From NCBI GenBank assembly GCA_024138025.1, contig JAMXBD010000055.1, positions 1,178,001 to 1,242,000 of the forward strand: a stretch of 64,000 nt of DNA. The letters run 5' to 3'. The notes below the pieces were generated by a model, which had not been told where the DNA came from, ran no database searches, and saw only the letters and a list, made by a program, of their open reading frames with translations. Position numbers and translations under genes: made by a program. This DNA comes from Combretum micranthum (Eukaryota > Streptophyta > Magnoliopsida > Myrtales > Combretaceae). Positions 50,170 to 62,231 of the stretch are shown piece by piece (position 1 is the first letter of the stretch; every line of letters starts with the position of its first letter).

Positions 50170-50287
50170 CATCCTATGTGCAAGCATGCTTCCCCAAGTG
50201 AAATCCTGAATCTGCTGCTGCTATCAATCATCCTATGTGCAAGTATGCTTCCTCAAGTGAAATCCCGAATCTGCTGCTGCCATCAAT
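50170..50287. repeat. 59-bp tandem duplication 3' of PLD zeta
   Basis: Copies start at 50170 and 50229 with 'catcctatgtgcaag(c/t)atgc' and end 'ctgctgctg(c/t)(t/c)atcaat'. Only a few substitutions separate them. They begin about 230 bp beyond the PLD zeta stop codon, so they may fall within its 3' UTR. Confidence 0.85.
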
Positions 50288-50516
50288 CTCACTGTACAAA
50301 TCACACTTTGCTTGCCAATGTGGCTTTCAATTAGTGCCATCTACTTGCTTCAAATGTAGAAGCATCAATTCTCTTCATTTTTGGTTTCCTGGTTGTCTAA
50401 AGCAAGGTTTCTTTGGAACTTTTCTATTCTATAAATGCAGTCATTGGATTTGTGTGGAAGTAATGATCTATTCTTGTGTGTAATATCTAATGAATCTTTT
50501 TGCAGGTAAATGCACC

Positions 50517-53500
50517 TCAATGAAATACTTGTGGTGATGCATAGAATTCACTCTCAATTATGACTGGCCTCAAGTCTTCTTGAGACATGAATTCTAGAGG
50601 GAAGTTGACAAGAAATCCCTTGATAGAACTTAATCTATCCATAGGATCTGTTTCTTCAACAACTCCATCCTCTTTGGTAACTGACAACTTACTTGGGGCA
50701 ATTCCTATATCGATCGTGTTATGCCCTACTTTCTCCTTCATTTGAGCTACGCTTTGTCTAAGTGAAGCCCTGGAAGGCATTTGAAAAATCGTCACATTAG
50801 ATGAAATGAGAAGTTTCAGAAGTCAACAGGATATCTGATATTAAAACTTAAAACTAAATATATCCGATATGATTTTATATTTATTGGATAATAATATTTA
50901 CCTTGAGTGGATATTGTCATTGGGAATGCAAGCAAACACATCTTGGTAAATTTTAGTATTGGCCTACAGATAAAAAATCCCTATGAGTGCGATGTATAAT
51001 GTTATATAAGAACATCATTAAAATTTCTGCCAGATTCCCATACCTTTGCTGTTGTCAACCACAAATGTCTGAATGTTTCCTCTGACATTGGATCTTTTAT
51101 CCTGTCAACCTAAGGGATTAAGTAAAACGATATTGTTACTCCATCATGACAAGACTCATGGTTGGATCACGAATGCTTCTGTAATCTAGGATAAACTAGC
51201 TATAGTACTAGCCAATCTATTTTAGCTTACAAAGTTGTTTTGGACTAGTAGATATATCGGTTTCATATATACTGACCTCTCCAGGGAGAAGTCCAAGATG
51301 CTCAGCCCACAAAGAACAGCGAAGACTATGTGTGAATTTCCCAGCCTTCCAAGGTTCATTATTCATAGAGGATTCGATGAACTCGTTATCTTCGATTATA
51401 ATACCAATCTGAAGAAAGAGCATTGCTAGCCATCAAGCGTTGCAGCATAAGACATATAAGCTATAATGGATTTCAGAGCGTTCCATCATAATATACAAGA
51501 CACACAAATTATTTACTTAAATATGGATGCACTCTAGCAAGATGTTAGATAATCTAAGATGAAACCAGTTTAGTTAGTCCATAGTGGTGGTGTACTTTTC
51601 CTATGAATAGGATGATGTAAAATAAACGTGACTTGTAAAGGCTTCCGCATCCTCAACTGAAAGTTACTGCTAGGGTTAGAGTCATGGCCAACTGATCGAA
51701 AGAAGTTTAAACCCGTAAATATAGTATGAGCTATTATATTTATTACTTAATACTACCATCCACTTTTAGGCCGGGCTGAAAACCATTAAATAGACAACTT
51801 AATTAAATGGAGCGAAATGAGTGCACAAAGATTCAAGGCCTCCAACACTCTGACTAATGCAATTGTTCTGAATGCATCACAAAGTTCCAGTACCATGCAA
51901 TCGTATCCCAAAATTGGGGAACTTTGTCATAGAAAAGAGAATCAATTTCCTACAATTTTGAATTCTGTCAATTGTACCATTAGTTCAAGGCAACTGAAGA
52001 TGAAAGAAAGTGTATGAATCTATATAATACCTCTGAATCCCTTGAACCAAGCAAACTCCTGTCATTAATATTTGATGATCCAATGCAGGCGACACGGTCA
52101 TCTATTATCATTAACTTACTGTGCACATATACCTGCATTAAATGATACCATATAAGTAAGGCTCGCCTCTCAAGCATTCTAGCATATATTTGCTACTTCT
52201 ATGATTTATCCTGCAAGAACATGCATAAAAGTTTCTCTTCATATTAGGATGTTAGCACCTTATTCACCCTTTATGGTGAGATCTGTTAAATTTAGCATCA
52301 CAACTATTTGATTTAGAAATTTAACCTTATAGATATATTGTGGATTATGATATTCAGTATATAACAAAATCAGGAACTAAAATTTCAATAACTAAGTTGG
52401 GCTCTACTTCAAGTACCATGCTTATTCATATCAAAGATGTTATTATTGCACAGAAAAGCATAGAACACAGTCAAGTGACAGCAAATGAAATACCTGACTT
52501 GTTGCCACATGACCGCTTTCAGCAAGTCTACCATATGATCGTAGGCCATAGAATGAAATATAATTGTGTGCTTTATCTCCACACAGTGCTTTGAGCTTAT
52601 GTAAGATTGATATTTTTTCTCTGCTAATGGTTCGATATTGCCAATGCATAATGGCCCTAACTGTAGCTGCTCCACCATCATCAATCCCTCCCTGGGAACA
52701 TGGACAAGAAAAGAAAGGTCAGCTGGATAAATTTAATCTCATTGAATCAGAGGAAGAGATCTTAGTATGTACCTGGAAGCCTGGTAACAATGGTAAGACA
52801 ATGATGACTCTGAAACTTTTCTTTTCTTTGTGTGCTTGCAAGATACGCTTGTATAATGCATCAAGTACACGATTCTGTATGGTCTCATCTCCAGCAAACC
52901 CCGATATGAAAAATTGATTCTGAAAGCATGCAGGAGTCGTCATTGAGAATCTTATGAACTCCAAATGTGTATGAAAGGCAAAATATTTATGTTTTAAGAA
53001 TTAATTTTGTTCAAGTTTCCGTCTGTAAATTCTTCATTATTTTGCACTTTCATGGAGAACATAATTTTACTGATTATTGAACACTTATGTTTCTAACTTT
53101 GCAATTTCATCAGTCTAAAATTGTTCATAAGTTAAACTAGTATATATGGTGTGAAATCATAATCGAAAGACTGATTCAATCATGTCTAAAGAATGGAATT
53201 AGAAGTTGATAAATCTGCAGGGACATTATAATGCACGTATCCCCATCTATGTCACCTTCATTCGTATCCTGTCACATAGGAAAATCTTTAATGTTTGCTC
53301 ATACACTGCATGTGATTGAAGAGACACCATTTGGGGATAACTAAACTTAGTTCACATCACAAATCCATTAATGACGAGTTAAGCATCCATTTCAAACTGG
53401 GAAGAAAATATTGTTACCTCTATGTAGATGAAGTGTTCTGCATTCTCAATTAGTGAGCAATAAGCCTTATGAATGCTGTCTTCCGTCTGACTCGTTCCTG

Positions 53501-56500
53501 CTGACCACTGGCAAGCACTTCTGACAACCTGCACATATTATGCAATTGCAATGCTTTGTAAAATACTGAATTCACTGATAGAATGAGATATTCTTATAGA
53601 AAGAACATCTTCATTTCACTTCAAATATAATTGGACATAGAAAGATGTAATGTTTAATCACTAAAGACCTTGGCATGTCAAACTTAATATTTTGAAAGGA
53701 TCAATTAAGACTACAACACCTGACAATGACATGCTACACGTGGACCAACTTGTCTATGCTCGTTAGCTAGACAATCTTCACATTCTTCCGGAATTTCTAA
53801 ACTAGCTTCCTTATTTTCCATACCACAGCCTGCTACACTATTTGAACTCTTTTTTTGACCTTTCTTGCAATCAGCGTCATCAACTGAATCATTAAATTTT
53901 GTCTCACAAGATGAACTTTCTACTTTGAACTTCTGGAAAGGGTGAAAATGTTCACAACTTTCTGTAGGTTTATTTTCATCTTTGTGATCCATCTGCTCAC
54001 CCTTTGAGTTGTGGTCAAAACTGAAAGCATCTCGTTTGTTAGCTTCCTGAGGTAGAAGCAATGGTATGTTTTCGAGTGGTGACTGCGAGTCAAAGGAAAA
54101 ATCTCTATCGATCTTGCCCCTCTTTTCTTCTGCATTCTGGCTTTTCATGTTGATCTCACTGCTTTTTCCCATGTAATGAGGAAGTACCATGTGTTGCTGG
54201 GGGATCAGTAGTGGAATTGTGTGTTCATTTGGAGCCTTATTTTTCTAAAATATTCAAGACACATATGTTAACATTCCATCATTAATAAATCAAGACTTAT
54301 TTAGATAGCTGAGCATGGAAAAATGAAGAACCTTAGCATGATTCCATCTCTGAACAAAATGCCTAGCAATGTCACGGCAGGGGGGCCCCCAAATGGCACA
54401 ATGGACATCATGCCATGGCATGCGGGGATATTTTTTGCGGTTTAGTTCATCTGTAATTGTGTCTTCCCATGAATTCGGTTCAGATTCTCTGTAAAACCCG
54501 CATAAAATTTGATCAATAGTTGTAGCATTTCAGCAAGATAATGGCTGAAAATTCATGACGTACCAGATAATTGAAATATTTAGTCGTTACGGAAATCATG
54601 AGCAGAGTAGAACAATACTAACCTTGGGTTGTAATAATCCTTTCCAGGCCATATAGAAGGAGGGAAATCACCCACTTCATGTTGAATCGTGTCAAACCGA
54701 CCAAAGCACAAGTCTAATCCTCCAATGAAGCAAATCTGGTAGTCAATAATGACAAGTTTTTCGTGATGTGACCTGATCCATAAACAATCTTTTAATGACA
54801 AACGTCAAATTAGCTAATCAAGGTCATTTGTACCTGGAAACTACTCACCATAGGTACACTCCTGTAGAGAAGTGATCAGGATAACGCAGCACCTTAACAT
54901 TCTCATGAATGTTAAGAAGTTTCTTCTTGCTATACATGCTGTTGATTTTTAACGCGATGGAAACTTCCTTGTATAGAAGAACATATATCTGCAGGATCGT
55001 AGAATTGTCAAAAATGGATTTTGCACAAGGCTATCAGATATGTTTAAGATAAAGTTGATGCTTTAATTGCAAACTATGAAACATTTTTAAATATATACTT
55101 TGTTTTGCACCTGAACTGTTTCCTACACTTACAGATCATCAATAATTTAAAAAGAAACTAAGGGTAAATTGATATAACAAGCACATAGCTTTGTGTTTGC
55201 ACCTTGTTTTATACAAAATCTAAAGGCTCAGGTTATGTCTAGAAGCTTAAACTTGATCACTTGTTTGTAGAGCTAAATCCAATATTGTATCAGTAGATCC
55301 TAAGTTTAAATCTGTATTGTCATTTCCATTTAATTAAAACGTTTGCTTGATGGATTTCAATTAAAGTCTCAACTTGCAGTTGCAGAGGAGTCTTAAGGAA
55401 TAAATCAAGAAGCCATATTATATAAGTAAGCTTCACTTTCAGATTAGTTGATTGTAGAACTAAATTCACATACTTGAACTCCTTGCTTGGCCTTTGCTTC
55501 CAGCAATGCATCAAGACGAGAGGGGGACTCCTTTTGGAAAGGACGCCTAAGGTACAACTCTGGGCAAAGCCACCAACCGGTCATGAATATCTGCAAACCA
55601 ATTATTGTTAGTGGGACAGTCACATCAACCCAAAAAAGAATTCCATAGACATGAGAGGAAGAACCTTGGATTTTGCTTTCTCTATAGCTGATGCTATTGC
55701 TTCAAAAGCTGCCTCACCATCAATGAGCCATCGAGCTTCACTTCCATCTTCAGCCAAACCCCTCTGAGGTGCATAGGAACCAAAGCGATGGGGATGACAC
55801 CAAGATTTGGCTGCGTCATTTATTGCAGTGATCCAATGACTAACTTTAGCACTGCTGGTACTCCGCAAAGTTATACACCGATTCCCACAACTAACCTGTA
55901 CATGATAACAAAAGTTTAGTCATTATCTGAATCAGTGATGCATTCCACAAGTCTGCAGGAAAAAAAACGAAGTTTCATAGTCAAGTGATGATGCTGAGAA
56001 AAATTTACCTTGAATGCATAATATAGAGGATTTCGCTCTTTATCAGGGCTTGCTAGATCAATTGGAGAACTTTCCTTTCCTTCTGAGGTTGGCAATACAT
56101 CAAAAACAATTATGTCGACAGGTTCAGTATCAAATGGATCTTCAAGCAATGCCAGAAATCCAGGTTTAAGAGCAGCCCACACCTAGAGAAATCAGAACAG
56201 TTAAATGTAAAGAGAGTTAGTAAAAATGATGGTGGACTAACATAGCAGAGCATTCATTTGACAAATAAGGTCTAGAAATATTGCAGCATGAGAGCTTGCC
56301 AAAAAAGTTAGGATACCTTTTGCCAGCTATTGTTGCAGCATGAGAGCCATTGACATGGAATGCAACCTATATCCCCTCCGGAGCTTGCCAGATTAGGTAA
56401 GTGCCTCACTGTTACATAACCTTCTTTCAACTTTTGACCATATTCTGATGAAAATGATAACCTTGAGACTTCCAAAAACTTGCAAACCTACGATATAGAA

Positions 56501-58543
56501 TGAAGAGTTCATTTAGATGAGCCAAAACAGGTGGCTATAGAAAATAAATTAATATAGAATGGGCATGTGTCTTTCATGGAAAGTGTTTCCTGGACATTTT
56601 TTTATGTTTATTACACTTGAAACTTTGTAGTTCTCACATATTACTGTAAGAAACTTCATAGGATCCCTTAAGTGGTGACATTAGTGATAAGTGATTGGGG
56701 AACGCAAAAACAACATGTTGCTATTAGTGATGCAGGTAAATAGCTACAAAAAATACTAATGGAATATGAAGAGCATGATAAATGGAAATCATATTTCATA
56801 TTTTCCTGACTGTTAATCATTATCACCAGTATTTGAACATGATATAGGCATTATAACTAAAACAAGGGCATAGAAGAACTTGTAATTAGCACCTAAGTGT
56901 ATTATGATCAATACAAAAGAAGTTTAAATTCTCACCTCGCGTGAATTTACAATGTCCAAGTTGCCGAGAAAGTGATTTAAGTAATTCTGCATTGCCACCT
57001 CCCTATCAGAATCTGTCTGTTGCCTCCCAAAAGAGGAGCTTAATATCGGAAGAGCAGCCCTTGAAGGAACATTTCTGCACCTACAAATCATTCTAGTCAC
57101 AATGGAAAAAAAGGGCCTCATTAACTCCAATTAGTGAAATCTTAAGGCCACTCACCTGTTTTTAGTCCTTTCTTCACTAGATACAGGTACTGCTCCATCG
57201 TCTGGTTCCTCAGCATCCGGCACTACTGCCATATGATCCACAATTCCCAAGCTGTGGAGCCATTCTTTAACCTACTCCAAACCAGAAATAAATTTACACG
57301 CATGTGTCATTCTCAATCCTTCTGATTTTAAACTAATTATAGCTACGAAGCATTGAAACCTGTTCTTGCTTCTCGTGGAACTCCTCAAGAAGTGCACGCT
57401 TCTTCAAAGCAAAATGTAGATACAGGACTTGTGAAGCTTTCTTTAGCAATCTCCACTTAAACTGCAAGATAAAGATTCAATAAGAGCTAGAAATTTTAGC
57501 ATTAATAATAAAATCTGATAAGAGCTATCAAAATAATGAAAATCATGCTCTAGCATCTGGGTCTAAGAAATTAAGTATGTCACATAAACTGCTGCAAATC
57601 CAGCCATCAAACAGTGAACCCAACAGCCAAGGCCTTGTAGCCTAGTTGCTCTCCATTTCTCCTCCCCATCCTCATAAAATACATAGTTGGCCAAAACCAT
57701 AAACCCAACCCCATAATATAAATTTGGTGCAGCAACTTTGAACTTGGCAAGACATTCATGTATACATGCATAAAGTTTCTCTACTCCATTAACGGTTCCA
57801 ATGACATCTCGGGTTCATAGTGTTTTATATCAATGAAATGAACTCTTCCCATAACCCCTCAAACCCAGGATTGAAAAGAAATAATGAATAGCAGAATTGA
57901 ATCGATGATCATATCAATTAGACGATACTTCAACTTAATCAATTCTAGCACCATTAGCTCCTTGATAATAAGAATTTGCAACATTATAGATTAATATTTT
58001 TTTTGTTAATTTAGAGACTGGAAAAATCCTTCAAGTTTCAATCAACTCAAGAAAATTCAAGCAAACCCCAGAAAATATCATATCTTAAACACAATGAAGC
58101 TGCTATATCAAAAATAAAATTTAAGTTAGCATTAAGATTGATGGCTTTTCTTATAATTTCAGACACATCCCATTTCATCGACTACACAAACTTACCTCAT
58201 TCACAATCACAACCATAAAGCACGAAATCAATAAAGCCAAAACCTCTAGAAAACATTAAATCAAACTTTTACACAAATTCAAAACCAACACCAACATTAC
58301 CTGTTTATATTGCACTTCAATTGTGTAAGACAAAAGCATGGGACTAAAATCTCCGGCCGCCATGTCGGGTTTCAAAACAGAGATGATGGTGGCTTCGGGC
58401 AACTCATCAAAGATCCATTCAGCTTCATTCCATTGCCTAAGAGACATAGCTCTTGGCATTGCTCCATTTTCTGTTGCCACCATCCCTTTGTTTCTAACAC
58501 CACCTTCTGCTTCTTTATCAATAAGTTTCTCGGTTAACGCCAT
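50517..58543 (-). CDS. PLDZETA2: Phospholipase D zeta (PX-PH type), 20 coding exons, zeta2-like
   Basis: Hydrolyses phosphatidylcholine to phosphatidic acid; the PX/PH class is Ca2+-independent and phosphoinositide-stimulated. Exons: 58543-58301, 57461-57360, 57271-57156, 57080-56936, 56487-56317, 56182-56009, 55895-55665, 55590-55474, 54988-54849, 54772-54623, 54488-54332, 54244-53720, 53528-53418, 52919-52773, 52691-52494, 52132-52031, 51408-51277, 51109-51044, 50963-50902, 50769-50517. All joins are GT-AG and in frame: 1113 residues. PX covers about residues 45-215 ([35 protein letters not shown]); PH about 225-370 ([17 protein letters not shown]). HKD1 is H483-x-K485-x4-D490 followed by [16 protein letters not shown]2 is H913-x-K915-x4-D920 followed by [18 protein letters not shown]. 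The C-terminus ends PQVFH as the family does. Start 58543 is preferred over an upstream Met whose extension is hydrophobic and unlike the family. Wording in the PX/PH region and near HKD1 is closer to zeta2 than zeta1. No defect seen. Confidence 0.97.
53720..54244 (-). other. Variable acidic/serine-rich linker exon of PLD zeta
   Basis: This single 525-bp exon encodes residues about 583-757 between the two HKD halves. It starts with conserved [16 protein letters not shown] and VLPHYMG and ends [10 protein letters not shown]. The middle is low in hydrophobic residues and rich in Ser, Lys, Asp and Glu (for example [14 protein letters not shown]), as expected for a disordered, fast-evolving loop. 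It contains no frameshift. Confidence 0.8.
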
Positions 58544-58639
58544 GATGACAATCAACACAATAATTATTTCCTTTTCAACCACCGATACCAAAATCGAAAC
58601 CGAGACTATTTTCAATGAAGAACCAAGATCATTCTGAAT

Positions 58640-58900
58640 GATAATTAGCCAATCTGGACGCGAAATCTTTTGAATATTAAGAACACTTTATGGAATATGC
58701 TCTTGTATGTGTATCTGTACCTGTACTTAAGATAGTTGCATATTTTTAGACAACAGACAATTTTTTGAAAACCAATGAGTACGAGAAAAGAAGTCCTAGG
58801 AAGAAAACGTGGCAGTTTTTATAGTTACCACCGAGCGGGGCTTCCAAAAATGGATAAATGCTGAGAAAGGGGGGGGGGGGGGGGAAGAAGTTAAATGAAA
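58640..58900 (-). promoter_or_regulatory. PLD zeta upstream region: ABRE-like site and G16 tract
   Basis: Upstream of the start codon an ACGTGGC ABRE/G-box-like core lies at 58807-58813, and an uninterrupted run of 16 G on the plus strand lies at 58869-58884 (C16 on the coding strand). A possible 'ctaaaaatatg' TATA-like word lies at about 58740-58752. Response to abscisic acid or stress is plausible from the motif but unproven. Confidence 0.35.
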
Positions 58901-61811
58901 AATAATTTAAATTTATATAATTAATGTACTTTTTCTTTGTCTCATATAATTAATGTACTTAATAAGTGTTCTTAAAAAAGACAATCATAATTATGGTATT
59001 TTTATTTTTAGTTTTTCTTTGCATGTAATTTAAGGATAAAATGGAGATTTTAGGTTATTCTTATTATAAAGAAAAATTTTATGATGGTTTTATTAAGACT
59101 AATCCAGTTAGATTATTTTAAACAAATAATTTTAATAATCAATTTTATAGTAAAATCATGAACTAGATAGTTCATGACAAAACCGTAGAAGTTTCCATAA
59201 AAAAAGATCCAATTGCATGAAAATGTTTGTGTTATTTTCATTGTTAAATTACCAAGAAAGGACATGATGATATTATATTGGGAAGAGTTTGCGGTTGAGG
59301 AGATGTCTTATTTGACAAATAGAGGAGTACGACTAGGAATATCCTAATAAGAATTGGTATAAATTCCGATTATCCTAAATCAATAAATGTAATGACCGTT
59401 TTGCCCTTTTGCTAATGTCAAAATGAAGGGCTTTTGGGTCCTTGGAAATTTTATTGATGATTGTATTTTTTTAATTACTTGCAAGTAATGTCATGCTTTG
59501 CCTTGGGAGAATAGAAATATTTGTTGTAAAGTACAAGCATAATTTAGAATAATCCCACGTTCCGGCTAGCTAGTCTTTTTTTATAATATTTAGATTATGC
59601 AATAAATAAATTAATTAATAAAAATTTGGCAAAGGCTAACCTAGAAATAAAACTGATTGATTAGTGGGTTTAATGGAGTTTAAATTTAAAACCTTAGAAC
59701 AGGTATAAATAAGGCGCATTAAAATTTGAAAACGGTTTTTGTTTAGTAATAGGCAATCATAATTTCAGTTTCGTCCTGAAGGGTAATTTGGTCGTTTCAT
59801 TATGTTTCTATAATCTGATACTTAAGCCCGCAATTTGCAGACAGAAGGATTTAATTATTTTTGTCTTTTTTAATTTTACAGAATCGTTTTAAGGATATAC
59901 TTTTATCATGTTCCTAGGACCTCAGAATATGCTGCAAAGACAAATGATTGCTAGTTGCAATGTCTGCGCTATTTTTAATCAAAATCCAGCAAATAATCAC
60001 AAGAATCCGTCACCCCATCAACCTTGGAGATTAGATGCTGTTATACCTTAGCCCAAGATGAGAACTCTACGACTCAAAAATTACATGTCTATTCACTTTC
60101 TTGAATAAATAAAATTATAATAGAATTATTAATATTAAAGAATAGGATAGAGTTATAATAAGATTTTTATTTGTTAATTTTTCTACTTTAATGAGGGTAT
60201 TTTGAGAAAAAAATTAATTTTAATTTTAAATTATTATCCATAAGTTTGTATAATCAATAAGTATTTGTAATAAAAAATGTTCTAAGAAATCGCTATTACA
60301 ATCAACCGAATGGAACTACTGTTATACTAAAATGAAAAAGCAATTAATTACTTATTTGATGGGAATTTGTGGTACATGAGTAAAATATTGTGTTTTTTGA
60401 CAGAAGTATCTTAGGATTATTTATTAAAGATAGAAAGTACATCTGTAATGTGTGTACTAAAAATGGTAAATATGTTAAAAGTTATTTATTAATAAAAATA
60501 AGTTAGAAATAAATAAATTTATATATATACATATATAAAAGATACATATTGTTTCAATCTATATATCTTTTTGCATATGATTTGATTAGTAGGGATTTGA
60601 AAGAGTTGATTGGAAAAACTTAGAGATTATGAATTAGTAGAAGGCAAAACGGTTTCCATTAGTAAGATTATAACGACAGGCTTCATCTAAATATTTTGTG
60701 TTTAGAACTTATAACAATAAAGGGTTTGCTGTATAAAATTTAAAAGGAAAAGAAAAAAAAAAAGATAAAAGTAGCATTAAAGACTGGAAATACGGTTATT
60801 GGCATTAATATTATATATAGATAATCAAGAGCGATTTATCCATATTAAAATAGATAATTAAAAATTGGATTTTCAATTATATGCTAAATTTGGAATTTGG
60901 ATTTTGTTTTGTAACATCTTTAATTATACGCTACCGCTACATATGCTGCTAGGTTGTCAACAAATGACAAATAGAAGGTGACAACATTCGGATAAAAATT
61001 AGACTAAAATTTAAAAATTATTCGATCATATTTAATGATTCAGGTAATTTAATCAATACTTAATCAATTTCGATTGATTACACCAATCAAACTTGATTAC
61101 ATGCTGATATTGTGATATGCTATAGCTTCATGGCCATTTTCATAGCTCAGCTAGCAACGTTAACTCCGTTGCTGGCTGCCCATATAAACTCATCAAGTAA
61201 GCCCATATTCCTTCATAGGTTTTTATTTCTCAATCAGAGTTTGCTCTAATTTTACTTATATATAAGTCCATTTCTTAAATTTTTTTTTCCATATGGGACA
61301 TCTTTGTGTATAATAGATGTGCCCAATAGCCATTAAAGCTCCTTCCCAATGAGTTCCTTGAGATGCTTTTCATGTGCTGCCATGCTACCCTTCCTCAACA
61401 CATGAACAATACTAGGACATCTTAAAAGCCTAGTTATCTTCATCGTGACCTTAGTATGCCTTAGCCAGTCCATGAATATAATGGAGGTCACGTTGGTTTG
61501 CGCTTCTGGTGCATGCGCGTACGGAGATGGATGACGATTTGTTGATCATATAGTAGGTATGGTGGTAAGTTGTAGGGTGGTGTCAGTTTCGGTCGTGGAG
61601 TGATAATGAGTTTTAGAGAGAGAGATCAGAGAGAGAATGATGGGGGAGAAGATTGTTGGAAGAAATAATAAGAAGAATAGATAACTCATTTATAATCTTC
61701 CTTAAAAACTTCATCTTCTTCCTCCTTACACCTATCTTGGCCCACCTCTCTCTCTAACAACCTTCCCCCACACTACCACCTGTTTTTAGATTTTTCTTCC
61801 TTCCCCCATTT
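58901..61811. other. Intergenic region without genes
   Basis: AT-rich sequence with no supportable gene. GA-rich text at about 61610-61680 ('gagagagagatcagagagag') is a low-complexity tract next to the TOC159 fragment. A (TA)-rich patch lies at about 60520-60560. I see no other organised structure. Confidence 0.55.
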
Positions 61812-62230
61812 TTACGAAGTGAAACAAAGGGCTGCTATTAACAAGGAAGCCATTAGGGTTGCCATGTAATCAAACTCCTTAAGTGGGACCTTTCCTCTCT
61901 TCATCTCCTTCATTCGTTTCAATTCCACCTTCCATTGCTTTTTCTGTAAAACCTTCACTCTATAATCATACTCTTCAAGATATGCTTTCTTGTGATCCTT
62001 GCTCAGTTTAGCCAATTGAACTTTCCTAAGACGCTTGAATGGTGGAAATTGGTCATACTCATCCACTTCATCCTTTTGATTAGAATGAAATAGATCATCC
62101 AAATCAACGTCTATCACTATTCTCAATGCCCTAGTTAGTAGCAAGTTTGGGTGTGTCCATGATTGCAACAACCATGACAACAAGTATGCTGATTTGATTG
62201 AAATTTTAGTTTGCCATGTAAATTGATACT
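61812..62230 (-). pseudogene. TOC159: Fragment of TOC159 chloroplast import receptor (G/M domain junction)
   Basis: The minus-strand frame contains YLLSWLLQSWTHPNL, then an acidic stretch, EYDQFPPFKRLRKVQLAKLS, KKAYLEEYDYRVKVLQKKQ and WKVELKRMKEMK. This is the end of the GTPase domain and start of the membrane-anchor domain of TOC159, an outer-envelope receptor for precursor proteins. Family proteins are many hundreds of residues long; here only about 120 codons remain. Upstream the frame is closed by TAG at 62231-62229, and the GTPase motifs are absent. Downstream, after EFDYMATLMASL, the match is lost and a stop follows. The wording fits TOC159 or TOC90 better than TOC132/120. It has no ATG of its own in the matching part and is best read as a dead fragment, perhaps moved by a transposon. 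Confidence 0.8.
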
Positions 62231-62231
62231 A

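Larger units (their letters stand above)
47702..50516. other. Intergenic region between PLD zeta 3' end and TEN1
   Basis: There is no recognisable gene. A MITE-like repeat occupies about 47954-48354 and a 59-bp tandem duplication lies at 50170-50287; both are listed separately. Short open frames at 49058-49258, 49407-49601 and 50235-50483 have no recognisable domains; the last runs through the duplication. Confidence 0.6.

Noticed and set aside
58256..58615. Upstream Met at 58615 as PLD zeta start
   Set aside because: The 24-residue extension is hydrophobic and repetitive (Val/Ile-rich), unlike known PX-PH PLDs, and would imply a signal segment the family lacks.
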